The notes under the pieces were generated by a model that saw only the letters and a program-made list of their open reading frames with translations, searched no databases and was not told the DNA's origin. A program made the position numbers and the translations under genes. Source: Arcanobacterium phocae (GTDB taxonomy: Bacteria > Actinomycetota > Actinomycetes > Actinomycetales > Actinomycetaceae). Taken from it: a stretch of DNA of 64,000 bases. The stretch is taken from assembly GCF_900105865.1 (NCBI RefSeq), contig NZ_LT629804.1:1612001-1676000 (forward strand), given 5' to 3'. Numbering within the stretch: position 1 is the first letter of the stretch; each line of letters begins with the position of its first letter. Shown here one piece after another: positions 1 to 8,964 of this stretch.

Positions 1-68
1 GGTTAGCTCAGTGGTAGAGCGCTTCGTTCACACCGAAGAGGTCGCTGGTTCGAACCCAGTACCGCCCA
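1..68 (+). tRNA. tRNA-Val(CAC), 5' end cut by window
   Basis: The visible cloverleaf has a D arm (GCTC/GAGC), an anticodon stem CTTCG/CGAAG around the loop TTCACAC, giving anticodon CAC for valine GUG codons, and a T arm with TTCGAAC. The 3' acceptor strand ACCGCCC plus discriminator A ends at 68 and would pair with GGGCGGT, of which only the last three bases are in the window, so four bases are missing upstream. The following bases are CTA, so CCA is not encoded. Confidence 0.95.
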
Positions 69-120
69 CTACAACAGTGTTATGAGATATCCACATTGCA
101 TTACTGTGGAGGTGAATATT

Positions 121-579
121 ATGAAAGTATCATTTTCCATAGTAGGCAACCGCTTCATGCGCTTAATTATGACATACTTATGCGTCTTGGTATTCCCACC
201 GTCTCTCACGGTTAATGAACACCCGTCAGCTCCTGTTCCGACAGCAGACTCCGTCTCTGTTGATAGAAGCCAAGATGCTGTGAGCTATACTGACCCCACT
301 TCACTCTATATTTCTCGAATGCCGGTAAGTTTGCAACGAGCAAACGAAATATATGACAATACTGGTGATATTCGTTCGGTATTGTCGAGGCCAAATCCAA
401 GCACAAGCAAACCGCTTGCCGAGCAAGGCCATTCATTGATCCCGCCGGCGTTTCTCCTCATTGGTAGTGCATTCGGACTTTTAATTCTCCTAACTATCGT
501 CACTTTCGCAAAAAACCTACGCGAGCATCGGCATGCAGCATGCGTGGTAACCTCACCCGAAAGCTCAATCCTGCGATAA
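121..579 (+). CDS. small membrane-anchored protein of unknown function
   Basis: This encodes 152 residues and I do not recognise the family. The N-terminus (MKVSFSIVGNRF) is followed by a hydrophobic stretch that could be a signal peptide or signal anchor. A Ser/Thr/Pro-rich polar middle region follows, then a second hydrophobic helix near residues 112-132 (rich in Leu, Ile and Val) and a short basic tail. A single-pass or hairpin protein with an extracytoplasmic middle region is likely. The start at 121 is chosen because GGAGGTG lies 7 bases upstream; the in-frame ATG at 82 has no such site. It lies 41 bases before the glgX-treYZ operon on the same strand and could be co-transcribed, but nothing in it suggests a role in trehalose metabolism. 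Confidence 0.6.
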   Translation: MKVSFSIVGNRFMRLIMTYLCVLVFPPSLTVNEHPSAPVPTADSVSVDRSQDAVSYTDPTSLYISRMPVSLQRANEIYDNTGDIRSVLSRPNPSTSKPLAEQGHSLIPPAFLLIGSAFGLLILLTIVTFAKNLREHRHAACVVTSPESSILR

Positions 580-620
580 CCTGAACCCATACCTATTAAC
601 TCTAAGGAGTCGATCTCGAT

Positions 621-2864
621 ATGGAAACTTGGCCCGGGCATCCTTACCCACTAGGCGCTACATACGATGGCACCGGAACAAACTTTGCACTTTTTTCATC
701 AGTAGCGGACTCAGTTGATCTATGTTTAATAGACGATGATCTAAACGAAGAACGTATCACGCTAGAGGAAGTAGACGGATTCGTCTGGCACTGCTATATC
801 CCGGGGATACGCCCCGGTCAACGCTATGGCTATCGAGTGCATGGCCCCTACGATCCAGATAACGGCCACCGCTGTGATTCATCCAAGATCCTGCTGGATC
901 CCTATGCTAAAGCCATAGACGGTCAAGTAGAAAATCATCAGGCTAATTTTTCTTACTCGTTTGAAGATCCTTCTCAGTTGTCCACTGAAGACTCTCTTGG
1001 TCACACTATGTTATCAGTGGTTATCAATCCGTTCTTTGACTGGGGACACGATCGTCCACCGAACCACGAATACCATGAATCTATTATTTACGAAGCCCAC
1101 CTCAAAGGAATGACGAAAACGCATCCAGACATTCCCGAAGAGCTACGCGGTACTTATATGGGCATGGCGCACCCTGCGATGGTCACTTATTTAAAGGAAT
1201 TGGGCATCACTGCTCTTGAGCTCATGCCGATCCACCAGTTTGTCAATGACACTTCCCTTATTGATAAAGGTCTGTCTAACTACTGGGGATACAATACTAT
1301 CGGCTTCTTTGCCCCGCAGAATACTTATGCTGCCGCAGGTACCCGTGGCGAGCAGGTAGACGAATTTAAATCCTTAGTTAAGGCCTACCACGAGGCTGGC
1401 ATCGAGATCATTTTGGACGTGGTCTACAACCATACTGCTGAGGGTAACCATATGGGACCTACCCTGTCTTTCCGTGGCATAGATAACGCATCTTATTATC
1501 GTCTTGTACCAGACAATAAAGAATCCTATTTCGACACAACTGGTACCGGAAACTCGCTAAACATGCGTTCCCCACATTCTTTGCAACTCATTATGGATTC
1601 ACTTCGCTACTGGATCACGGAGATGCATGTTGATGGTTTCCGGTTTGATCTTGCTTCTACATTGGCGCGCGAGCTTCACGAAGTGGATAAACTTTCTTCC
1701 TTCTTCGACATCATTCAGCAAGATCCGATCATCTCGCAGGTGAAGCTCATTGCTGAACCGTGGGACATCGGCGAAAATGGCTATAACGTCGGCGAATTCC
1801 CACCTCTGTGGACCGAGTGGAATGGCAAGTATCGTGACACCATTCGTGACTTCTGGCGAGGCGAGCCATCAACACTATCTGAGTTCGCTTCACGCTTATC
1901 TGGTTCTTCTGACCTCTATGAGCATTCGGGTCGCCGTCCGTTTGCTTCTATCAACTTCGTAACTGCCCATGACGGATTCACCATGCGTGATTTAGTCACG
2001 TATAACGAAAAACATAACGAGGGTAATGGGGAAAACTCCATGGATGGCGAGTCACATAACCGTTCTTGGAACAGCGGTGTTGAAGGCCCTACAGATGATC
2101 CGGAAATTCGCGAACTCCGTATTCGACAGATCAAGAATTTCTTCACCACAATGCTTGTTTCACAAGGCGTTCCTATGATCAGCCATGGAGACGAGATTGG
2201 ACGCACGCAAAGTGGTAACAATAATACGTATGCGCAAGACAACGACATTTCGTGGATAGACTGGGATCTTGATCGGGAAGCATTAGAGATCTTGGATTTT
2301 GCTCGTTCTATGATTCATTTCCGCAAAGAACATCCAGCATTACGTCGTCGTCGTTTCTTCCAAGGCGCGGCAACTCACGGTGGAACCTCAGAACGTGGCG
2401 ATATCCTGTGGCTTCGTAACGACGGCGAACAAATGCAAGACGGCGACTGGGATACCTGGTTCGCTCGCTCAGTCATGATGTGGCTCAATGGCCACGGTAT
2501 CCAAGAGCCTGGGGTACGCGGTAACAAAATTATCGACGATGACATCCTCATCGCTTTCAACGCGTCTGAAGAAGATCTTGAATTTACTATCCCGCCAGCC
2601 TCTATTGAGCATCCTTGGCGTGTTTCACACTCCACTAATGCAGTACCAACAGGATCGGAAGAACTCCAGCCCGGTAACACATTCACGTTGCCTAGCCGAA
2701 GTGTTCGCATCTTTGTACGTTCCCTAGTCCAAGATGCAGCAACTGACGTTTCCTCCGTTGCCACCAAGATCTCGACTCTCACTCCGGATTCGCATAACAC
2801 TAACGAGCATTCACTCATGTCGGAAAAGGTTTCTGAATCTGAGGAACCGGCAGCTACCGACTAA
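621..2864 (+). CDS. glgX: glycogen debranching enzyme GlgX/TreX
   Basis: A 747-residue GH13 isoamylase-type enzyme that cleaves alpha-1,6 branches of glycogen in the cytoplasm and releases linear maltodextrins. The N-terminal CBM48-like domain begins at GHPYPLGATYDGTGTNFA. The catalytic barrel contains the expected nucleophile D343 (in VDGFRFDLAS), acid/base E379 (in LIAEPWD) and transition-state D451 (in VTAHDGFT). The C-terminus has an extra acidic Ser/Thr-rich tail of about 40 residues beyond the beta domain. The start follows AAGGAG. It leads an operon with treY (27-base gap) and treZ, so the linear chains it makes are the probable substrate for trehalose synthesis; TreX is the usual name in that context. 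Confidence 0.95.
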   Translation: METWPGHPYPLGATYDGTGTNFALFSSVADSVDLCLIDDDLNEERITLEEVDGFVWHCYIPGIRPGQRYGYRVHGPYDPDNGHRCDSSKILLDPYAKAIDGQVENHQANFSYSFEDPSQLSTEDSLGHTMLSVVINPFFDWGHDRPPNHEYHESIIYEAHLKGMTKTHPDIPEELRGTYMGMAHPAMVTYLKELGITALELMPIHQFVNDTSLIDKGLSNYWGYNTIGFFAPQNTYAAAGTRGEQVDEFKSLVKAYHEAGIEIILDVVYNHTAEGNHMGPTLSFRGIDNASYYRLVPDNKESYFDTTGTGNSLNMRSPHSLQLIMDSLRYWITEMHVDGFRFDLASTLARELHEVDKLSSFFDIIQQDPIISQVKLIAEPWDIGENGYNVGEFPPLWTEWNGKYRDTIRDFWRGEPSTLSEFASRLSGSSDLYEHSGRRPFASINFVTAHDGFTMRDLVTYNEKHNEGNGENSMDGESHNRSWNSGVEGPTDDPEIRELRIRQIKNFFTTMLVSQGVPMISHGDEIGRTQSGNNNTYAQDNDISWIDWDLDREALEILDFARSMIHFRKEHPALRRRRFFQGAATHGGTSERGDILWLRNDGEQMQDGDWDTWFARSVMMWLNGHGIQEPGVRGNKIIDDDILIAFNASEEDLEFTIPPASIEHPWRVSHSTNAVPTGSEELQPGNTFTLPSRSVRIFVRSLVQDAATDVSSVATKISTLTPDSHNTNEHSLMSEKVSESEEPAATD

Positions 2865-2891
2865 ACTGAAAGAAGCAGTATAAGGAGAATT

Positions 2892-5399
2892 ATGTCAGTA
2901 GCTTCATTGCAACGTTCCCATTCCCACGTTCCAGGAGATAGCCAGCATCAGCCTGTCACAACTTATCGGTTGCAATTGACCCCTGAGTTTGATTTTGATG
3001 CTGTATGCCAGACGGTTCCGTATTTGAAAGAATTAGGAATTACTGACGTATTCTTTTCACCGATCCTGCAGGCTGCTCCCGGCTCGACTCACGGATACGA
3101 CGTCGTCGATCATGACAAAATATCGGCAGAACTAGGCGGACTTGCGGGATTCGAACGAGCATCAGCCGCAATTCATGATGCTGGCATGCATCTAGTCGTC
3201 GATGTAGTTCCTAATCATATGGCAGTGCCTACTCCGCTTTACCACAATCGCGCGATGTGGTCCGTCTTACGGGACGGTCGCGAATCTCCTTATGCGCACT
3301 GGTTCGACTTTGATGTGTCGGATGATTCAGACGGGCTCTTGCTACCGGTGCTAGGTCAGCGCATCGGCCGAGTGCTTGCTGATGGCGAACTCACGCTGGA
3401 CACTATGGTGGTACCAGGTTTTGAAGCAGATGGCCCGATATCCGTTCTTCGCTATTATGATCATGTCTTTCCTGTACGCATTGGCACAGAGTCATTGCCA
3501 CTTGTGGACTTGCTGGAGCGACAATTCTATCGGCTAGCTTATTGGCGAGTGGCCAACGAAGAGCTTAATTATCGCCGTTTTTTCGACGTCGATACGCTCG
3601 CTGCAATTCGGGTAGAACGGCCAGAAGTTTTCCGCGCCTCACATGCGTTGCTGATAAATCTCATGCATCGTGGCCTGATCGATGCATTCCGCATTGATCA
3701 TCCGGATGGTCTCGCCGATCCACGTGAGTATTTCCGTCATCTCCACGAAGCAACGCAGGGGGCATGGCTAGTAGCAGAAAAGATTCTCGAAGGCGACGAA
3801 CAACTACCTGATGACTGGCCGTGCTCTGGTACAACAGGCTACGATGCGCTTTACCGTATCCAAGGTCTTTTCACTGAGCCAGCTGGAGTTGGACCACTCA
3901 CCCAGCTCTACAGTGAGATTTCTGGAAAAACTGACAGCGTGGCCACCACTGAGTTAGTCGCCAAACGCCAAATAGTGTCGACATCCTTGTATACCGAAAT
4001 TCACCGCTTAGGCACCCTAATTGCCGATGTATGCCATTCGGACGTTCGGTTACGTGATCACACTTTCCGCAGGATTCTTGAGGTCATCAGCGAACTAGTG
4101 GTGCATATGCCCCGCTACCGTGCCTATGTTGTTCCAGGTGAACGCCCCGATCCGGATAACGAAGCAATAATTCAAAAGGCGGCAGAAGCTTCCCGAGTCA
4201 ATCTTGATGAAGATTCCCAAGAAACGCTTGATATCGTCGTCGATTTGTTGTTGGGAAATGAAATTGGTTCCGCAGGGCGGACACTCGAAGATCGCCGTCG
4301 TGAAGCAATTATCAGGTTCCAGCAGGTCTGCGGTGCAGTCATGGCCAAGGGCGTTGAGGATACTACCTTTTATCGGTATACGGCGCTAGTTTCGGCAAAC
4401 GAAGTTGGTGGCAGCCCAAATCATATGGTCACCAGTCTCGATGAGTTCCACAACTGGCAGGGTTATATGCATCAAGCCTGGCCAGTTAGTGGTGTCGTAA
4501 CGTCAACCCATGATACTAAACGTGGCGAAGATGTTCGCGCACATATCTCCGCGCTCACCCAATTCCCAGTCGAATGGACACAACTGGTCACGCAACTGCG
4601 CTCATCACTCATAGATAATCGGCCCGCCCAACTTGACGGTCAATTCGAAAATTTGATGTGGCAAACAATTATTGGCACCTGGAGCGCAACCGGGCCAATT
4701 TCCTGCGACCGCCTAGATGCCTATCTGTTGAAGGCTGCCCGGGAGCAAAAGCGATGGACAACATGGACGGAACAGGACTCGGATGCTGAAGAGGAGATGC
4801 TCGCCTACGCACACGCCATTATTACAGATCCTTCGTCTCGTGAGGCTATCGACGATTTCTGGGAGAAACTTCAACCTGCAGTCCGAGCCAATATTCTCGG
4901 CGCACGGGCTTTGCATATGACAATGGTTGGCGTTCCTGATATTTATCAGGGTGAAGAGGTCACGCAGACGTCCTTGGTGGACCCGGACAACCGCCGCTCA
5001 ATCGATTTTGCCCGGCTTTCTGCGATGTTGTCTGAACTCGATGCTAATGGGCTACCGAGTAATCCAACACTGGATGAAGAGAAATTGTGGCTGACTTCCC
5101 GACTAGCACGGTTGCGTGCAGAAAACCCGCTCCTTGCTTCGGCGCATGCCGGATACCAGGCTCTTCCGGTATCTACTGGGCACGCGATTGCTTTTGCGAG
5201 AACTAACCATGACGATCCGTTCCTCATAACTGTGGCAACTCGATCGGTTGGGTTAATCCAAAATTCAGCACATACTATCGTTATTCCGGATGGCGAGTGG
5301 ATAGATATTCTTACTGGCACGACGATTGCCGGTGGTACGCAACTATTGTCAGGCGTTACTGATCGGTTCCCGGTGGCTATTTTAGGGAAGAAGGATTGA
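2892..5399 (+). CDS. treY: malto-oligosyltrehalose synthase TreY
   Basis: An 835-residue GH13 enzyme that rearranges the reducing-end alpha-1,4 bond of a maltodextrin into an alpha,alpha-1,1 bond. The N-terminus has the family start TYRLQLTPEFDFD and the GSTHGYDVVDH motif; the barrel shows VVDVVPNHMA, the nucleophile D269 in FRIDHPDGLADP and E296 in LVAEKIL. The late motif TSTHDTKRGEDVRAH is typical of TreY. Length is normal, slightly above the common 700-800. AAGGAG precedes the ATG. The stop codon overlaps the treZ start by one base (TGATG), so the two are translationally coupled. Confidence 0.96.
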   Translation: MSVASLQRSHSHVPGDSQHQPVTTYRLQLTPEFDFDAVCQTVPYLKELGITDVFFSPILQAAPGSTHGYDVVDHDKISAELGGLAGFERASAAIHDAGMHLVVDVVPNHMAVPTPLYHNRAMWSVLRDGRESPYAHWFDFDVSDDSDGLLLPVLGQRIGRVLADGELTLDTMVVPGFEADGPISVLRYYDHVFPVRIGTESLPLVDLLERQFYRLAYWRVANEELNYRRFFDVDTLAAIRVERPEVFRASHALLINLMHRGLIDAFRIDHPDGLADPREYFRHLHEATQGAWLVAEKILEGDEQLPDDWPCSGTTGYDALYRIQGLFTEPAGVGPLTQLYSEISGKTDSVATTELVAKRQIVSTSLYTEIHRLGTLIADVCHSDVRLRDHTFRRILEVISELVVHMPRYRAYVVPGERPDPDNEAIIQKAAEASRVNLDEDSQETLDIVVDLLLGNEIGSAGRTLEDRRREAIIRFQQVCGAVMAKGVEDTTFYRYTALVSANEVGGSPNHMVTSLDEFHNWQGYMHQAWPVSGVVTSTHDTKRGEDVRAHISALTQFPVEWTQLVTQLRSSLIDNRPAQLDGQFENLMWQTIIGTWSATGPISCDRLDAYLLKAAREQKRWTTWTEQDSDAEEEMLAYAHAIITDPSSREAIDDFWEKLQPAVRANILGARALHMTMVGVPDIYQGEEVTQTSLVDPDNRRSIDFARLSAMLSELDANGLPSNPTLDEEKLWLTSRLARLRAENPLLASAHAGYQALPVSTGHAIAFARTNHDDPFLITVATRSVGLIQNSAHTIVIPDGEWIDILTGTTIAGGTQLLSGVTDRFPVAILGKKD

Positions 5400-7135
5400 T
5401 GGATATTTCGGTGTGGGCACCACATGCCAGCAGAGTCAGAGCTATTGTTGGCGACGACGAACACGAACTGACTGCAGATGATGATGGGCTATGGACTATT
5501 GACTTGCCCCCAGAAACACGCTATTTTCTACGGCTGGACGACAGCGATCTACGTCTACCAGATCCGCGCTCAATGTGTCAGCCAGATGGTGCTCACGGGT
5601 CAAGCTGTGTCATCGACCCGAATAAGTTCCATTTTGCGGCTACGGACTGGGAGTGTCCCAACTTAGCCGGTAAGGTGTTTTACGAATTGCATATCGGTAC
5701 TTTCACGTCCGAAGGTACATTTCGTAGCGCAATTGATAGGCTCGATCACCTTGTTGATCTTGGTATTGACGCAATCGAGCTTATGCCCATTAATCCGATT
5801 CCTGGAACTCGTGGTTGGGGTTACGATTCGGTCTCTATCTTTGCGCTGAACCCGAATTATGGTACACCTGACGATCTTGTGGCTTTCATAGATGCAGCGC
5901 ATTCACGCGGTATTGCAGTTTGTCTTGACGTGGTTTATAACCATTTTGGTCCCGACGGAAATTATCTCAGTCAGTTCGGACCGTACTTTACTAATCGGCA
6001 CCATACTCCGTGGGGTGATGCGGTTAATTTTGATGCTGACCAAGGTACGTTCGTGCGTCAATATTTTATCGATAATGCCCTCATGTGGATCCGTGACTAT
6101 CGTTTCGATGCGTTGCGGCTCGATGCCACTGATTTCCTTATTGATGATTCTCCAACACATATTGTTGCTGAGATATCTCAGGCAGTTCATTCATACGCGC
6201 ACGATCACGGGCGCCAGGTAAGTTTAATTGCCGAGAACAACTCAAATTCGCCGACGACGATCACTCCTGTAGAAGATGATGGCTGGGGAATGGATATGCA
6301 ATGGGTGGATGATGTACATCATGCGCTTCATGTCTGGCTTACTGGTGAAACTAATGCCTTTTATATTGACCACGACAAGCCCGATACCCTTCCTAAAGCA
6401 CTATCTTCTGGGATGACACGCACCGGCGAGTTCTCCCAATTCGAAGGAAAGCCGTGGGGACATCCGGTACCCGAGCACGTCAGTGGACATGCATTTATTG
6501 TGTTTGATGAAAATCATGATCAGGTAGGTAACCGTCTCATCGGTGATCGTCCTTCTCATTCTTTACCACTTTCTGATGTTGCGATATCCCGTGCTCTTAT
6601 TTTGATGTCGCCCTTCACTCCGATGCTCTTTATGGGAGAAGAATGGGCAGCTTCCACGCCGTTTATGTTTTTTACCGATCATGGCCCGGAAATTGGCCCC
6701 TATATTAAAGCTGGGCGAGAGAAAGAATTCGAATCGTGGGATCTAGCCTCCGTCTATCCTAACGGTACAGCTATGACTGATCCGCAAGATAAGTCGGCCT
6801 TCACGCAATCAACATTGCGCTGGAAAGAAGCAAATCACGGCGATCATCAACGAATGTATAACTTTGTACGCGAATTGATTCGACTTCGCAGCTCGCTTCC
6901 TGATATCGCATCGGGAAATAGATCTGCAACTCGTTGTGAGTTATCCGTAAACAGACGATCTGGTTGGCTACAACGCGGGACAACGTATATTGTTTTCTCG
7001 CGCGATGGCAATACACAGGTACCTGTGCCCCATGCTTTGCAAGAAGTATTGCTTTCATGGTCTGATTCGGAAATTAACCAAGACGGTATCTATTTTGAGT
7101 TGCCGGGCGTAATTGTGGCGAACACAAAGCAATAA
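5399..7135 (+). CDS. treZ: malto-oligosyltrehalose trehalohydrolase TreZ
   Basis: A 578-residue GH13 enzyme that hydrolyses the bond next to the terminal trehalosyl unit made by TreY and frees trehalose. The N-terminal domain (SVWAPHASRVR) precedes the barrel motifs YELHIGTFTSEGTF, LDVVYNHFGPDGNY, nucleophile D242 (in ALRLDATDFL) and E279 (in LIAENNSN), followed by ENHDQVGNR. I start it at the ATG at 5399, which shares its A with the treY stop and follows GAAGGA; a TTG one codon earlier is less likely. Trehalose from glycogen would serve as a stress protectant or carbon store. Confidence 0.95.
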   Translation: MDISVWAPHASRVRAIVGDDEHELTADDDGLWTIDLPPETRYFLRLDDSDLRLPDPRSMCQPDGAHGSSCVIDPNKFHFAATDWECPNLAGKVFYELHIGTFTSEGTFRSAIDRLDHLVDLGIDAIELMPINPIPGTRGWGYDSVSIFALNPNYGTPDDLVAFIDAAHSRGIAVCLDVVYNHFGPDGNYLSQFGPYFTNRHHTPWGDAVNFDADQGTFVRQYFIDNALMWIRDYRFDALRLDATDFLIDDSPTHIVAEISQAVHSYAHDHGRQVSLIAENNSNSPTTITPVEDDGWGMDMQWVDDVHHALHVWLTGETNAFYIDHDKPDTLPKALSSGMTRTGEFSQFEGKPWGHPVPEHVSGHAFIVFDENHDQVGNRLIGDRPSHSLPLSDVAISRALILMSPFTPMLFMGEEWAASTPFMFFTDHGPEIGPYIKAGREKEFESWDLASVYPNGTAMTDPQDKSAFTQSTLRWKEANHGDHQRMYNFVRELIRLRSSLPDIASGNRSATRCELSVNRRSGWLQRGTTYIVFSRDGNTQVPVPHALQEVLLSWSDSEINQDGIYFELPGVIVANTKQ

Positions 7136-7136
7136 T

Positions 7137-7173
7137 GTCGGCGTGCCCCACGAATCGTGGCACTTTAGCCGAC
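7137..7173 (+). terminator. long hairpin after treZ
   Basis: Two bases after the treZ stop, GTCGGC (7137-7142) pairs with GCCGAC (7168-7173), and inside it GTGCC-CCACGA pairs with TCGTGG-CAC almost completely. There is no T tract after it, so it may be a non-canonical terminator or an RNA-stabilising hairpin. It lies directly before a TAAAGT box that may start transcription of the next gene. Confidence 0.5.
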
Positions 7174-7186
7174 TAAAGTCTGCTGT

Positions 7187-7768
7187 GTGGAACATGAACA
7201 GCCAACACCCGAGTTTCTAACTGCCCTTGAGTCCCTTAAAGGGCAGACTTTTCGTGCTGGCTTTCATATCGTGCAAATCCCACCTCCTACTCGGATCGCG
7301 CCATGGGCAGTCGCGCTACAGGCCGAAATTAATGATTCCCCGGTGAAAGATCCAGATTTTTATCGCGGCAATGCAAAGTTCGTTGTTCTGCATGATCCTG
7401 CGGGCCAGCCAGCGTGGAATGGTACTTTTCGAATTGTTATGCACGCACAGGCACCTGTTGAATCGGACTTGGGAGACGATCCACTGCTTGGCGAAGTAGC
7501 GTGGTCGTGGTTACCCGAAGCCCTCGAATCAGCCAATGCCGGCTACCATTCTCTCAATGGGACGGTTACCCGTGTTTTTAACGAAACGTTCGGTGGACTG
7601 TACATTGATTCTTCACGAATCGACTTGGAAGTTCGCGCATCATGGACACCTACCACCGAATTTTTGGCTGAGCATCTTCACGCATGGGCACGTTTTTGTA
7701 CGACTATGGCTGGTCTACCACCAGAGCAATCCGTGGCGACACTGCCACGGCGAATTGAAAGAGTGTAA
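7187..7768 (+). CDS. DUF3000 family protein
   Basis: A 193-residue cytoplasmic protein of the actinobacterial DUF3000 family (Rv2680 type). Family segments visible are RAGFHIVQIPPPTRIAPWAV near the N-terminus, LLGEVAWSWLPEALE in the middle and LEVRASWTPTTE near the C-terminus. Its function is unknown. The GTG start has no ribosome binding site; a TAAAGT box ends 7 bases before it, which suggests a leaderless message. Its stop overlaps the start of the RNase D gene by one base (TAATG). This DUF3000-RNase D pair facing dxs is conserved in Mycobacterium as I recall it (Rv2680-Rv2682c). Confidence 0.85.
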   Translation: MEHEQPTPEFLTALESLKGQTFRAGFHIVQIPPPTRIAPWAVALQAEINDSPVKDPDFYRGNAKFVVLHDPAGQPAWNGTFRIVMHAQAPVESDLGDDPLLGEVAWSWLPEALESANAGYHSLNGTVTRVFNETFGGLYIDSSRIDLEVRASWTPTTEFLAEHLHAWARFCTTMAGLPPEQSVATLPRRIERV

Positions 7769-8958
7769 TGATTCTTGACGACAATCCTGATCTTCGTCTC
7801 CTAGCTGAGCCACGGGCAGGTTTACCCGATATTACACACGATACTATTGCTCATGCAGTGACTGCGTTAAGAAATGGCCATGGCCCATTCGCCGTCGATA
7901 CCGAGCGAGCAATGGGACTGCGCTATTCCAATCGAGCTTATCTGATACAAATTAAACGAGCGGGCGCGGGAATCTTCCTCATCGATCCGATAGGTATCGA
8001 AGACCAATTAGGTGATCTCGCTACCATTATGGACGACGAATGGATTTTGCATGCTGCTGATCAAGACCTTCCGTGTCTACGAGAATTAGGTCTCGAGCCA
8101 GCCCGCGTCTTCGATACCGAGGTAGCTGGCCTTGTCCTTGGATACGACCATGTTTCGCTACAGAGTATGGTCGCTGAAGAATTCGGAATTGCGCTAGCAA
8201 AGGAATATTCCAACGCTGATTGGTCGCAACGTCCACTCGGACCAGAGCTACGAGCTTATGCAGCTTTAGATGTTGAATTATTGATTGAGCTTAAAGAGTC
8301 TCTTACTATAAGACTGCGCGATGCTGGGCGTTACGACTGGTTTGTTCAAGAATGCGAAGAGGTTCGATGCCGCCCCCTTCCCGCACCTCATCCACAACCT
8401 TGGCGAAAAGCCGTTAAATATGCGAAGTTTCCTGATCAACGCTCTTTGGCAATGCTCAAAGAACTATGGCAGGTACGCGACATTGTGGCACGCGAACGTG
8501 ATCTTGCCCCGGGCAAAGTATTGCCGAACAAAATTCTTGCTACGCTGGCAGCCCGAAAGCCACGGTCCCGTGCAGATGTTCAAAATTCGTCTCTGTTCCG
8601 TTCACGCGGACGCAAACGTGATGCTACTGTTTGGTGGGACGCTATCCACGCCGCATGGAATCTTCCGCAAAACGAGCTCCCGGCACGAAAGTTTTCATAC
8701 TCTAAAGATCCTTTTCCACCAATTCAGCGATGGGAAAAGCTTCGTCCGGAAGCAGCTGAACGTTGGACAACTATTCGCACCGCTGTTTTGGAGCATGCTG
8801 ACAGACTCGGTATTCGACAAGAGGTTCTTTTAAAGCCGCGTATTCAAAAACAGCTTGCTTGGGATGGTTGGACGGCAACACAAGAAATTCCAGATTTACT
8901 AGAATCCTATGGCGCGCGCCCATGGCAGATAGAACAGGTTTGCCAGGCTCTGGGCTAA
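7768..8958 (+). CDS. rnd: RNase D-like 3'-5' exoribonuclease with HRDC domain
   Basis: A 396-residue DEDDy exonuclease that probably trims 3' ends of stable RNA precursors. The exonuclease motifs are FAVDTERAMG (Asp-x-Glu), HAADQDLPCL (second Asp) and AYAALDVELL (Tyr and last Asp), all within the first 180 residues. An HRDC domain follows near residues 225-300 (LKELWQVRDIVARERDLAPGK holds its core), and a second helical HRDC-like region makes up the C-terminus. It is coupled to the DUF3000 gene by a one-base overlap, and its 3' end faces dxs with a 6-base gap, so there is no room for a separate terminator. Confidence 0.9.
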   Translation: MILDDNPDLRLLAEPRAGLPDITHDTIAHAVTALRNGHGPFAVDTERAMGLRYSNRAYLIQIKRAGAGIFLIDPIGIEDQLGDLATIMDDEWILHAADQDLPCLRELGLEPARVFDTEVAGLVLGYDHVSLQSMVAEEFGIALAKEYSNADWSQRPLGPELRAYAALDVELLIELKESLTIRLRDAGRYDWFVQECEEVRCRPLPAPHPQPWRKAVKYAKFPDQRSLAMLKELWQVRDIVARERDLAPGKVLPNKILATLAARKPRSRADVQNSSLFRSRGRKRDATVWWDAIHAAWNLPQNELPARKFSYSKDPFPPIQRWEKLRPEAAERWTTIRTAVLEHADRLGIRQEVLLKPRIQKQLAWDGWTATQEIPDLLESYGARPWQIEQVCQALG

Positions 8959-8964
8959 CAGCGA

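Noticed and set aside
82..120. Longer start for the small membrane protein
   Set aside because: The ATG at 82 has no ribosome binding site, while GGAGGTG lies before the ATG at 121.
1..620. tRNA-Val next to an unknown gene, as the edge of a genomic island
   Set aside because: No integrase, no direct repeat of the tRNA 3' end and no mobile gene in the window; the next genes are metabolic.
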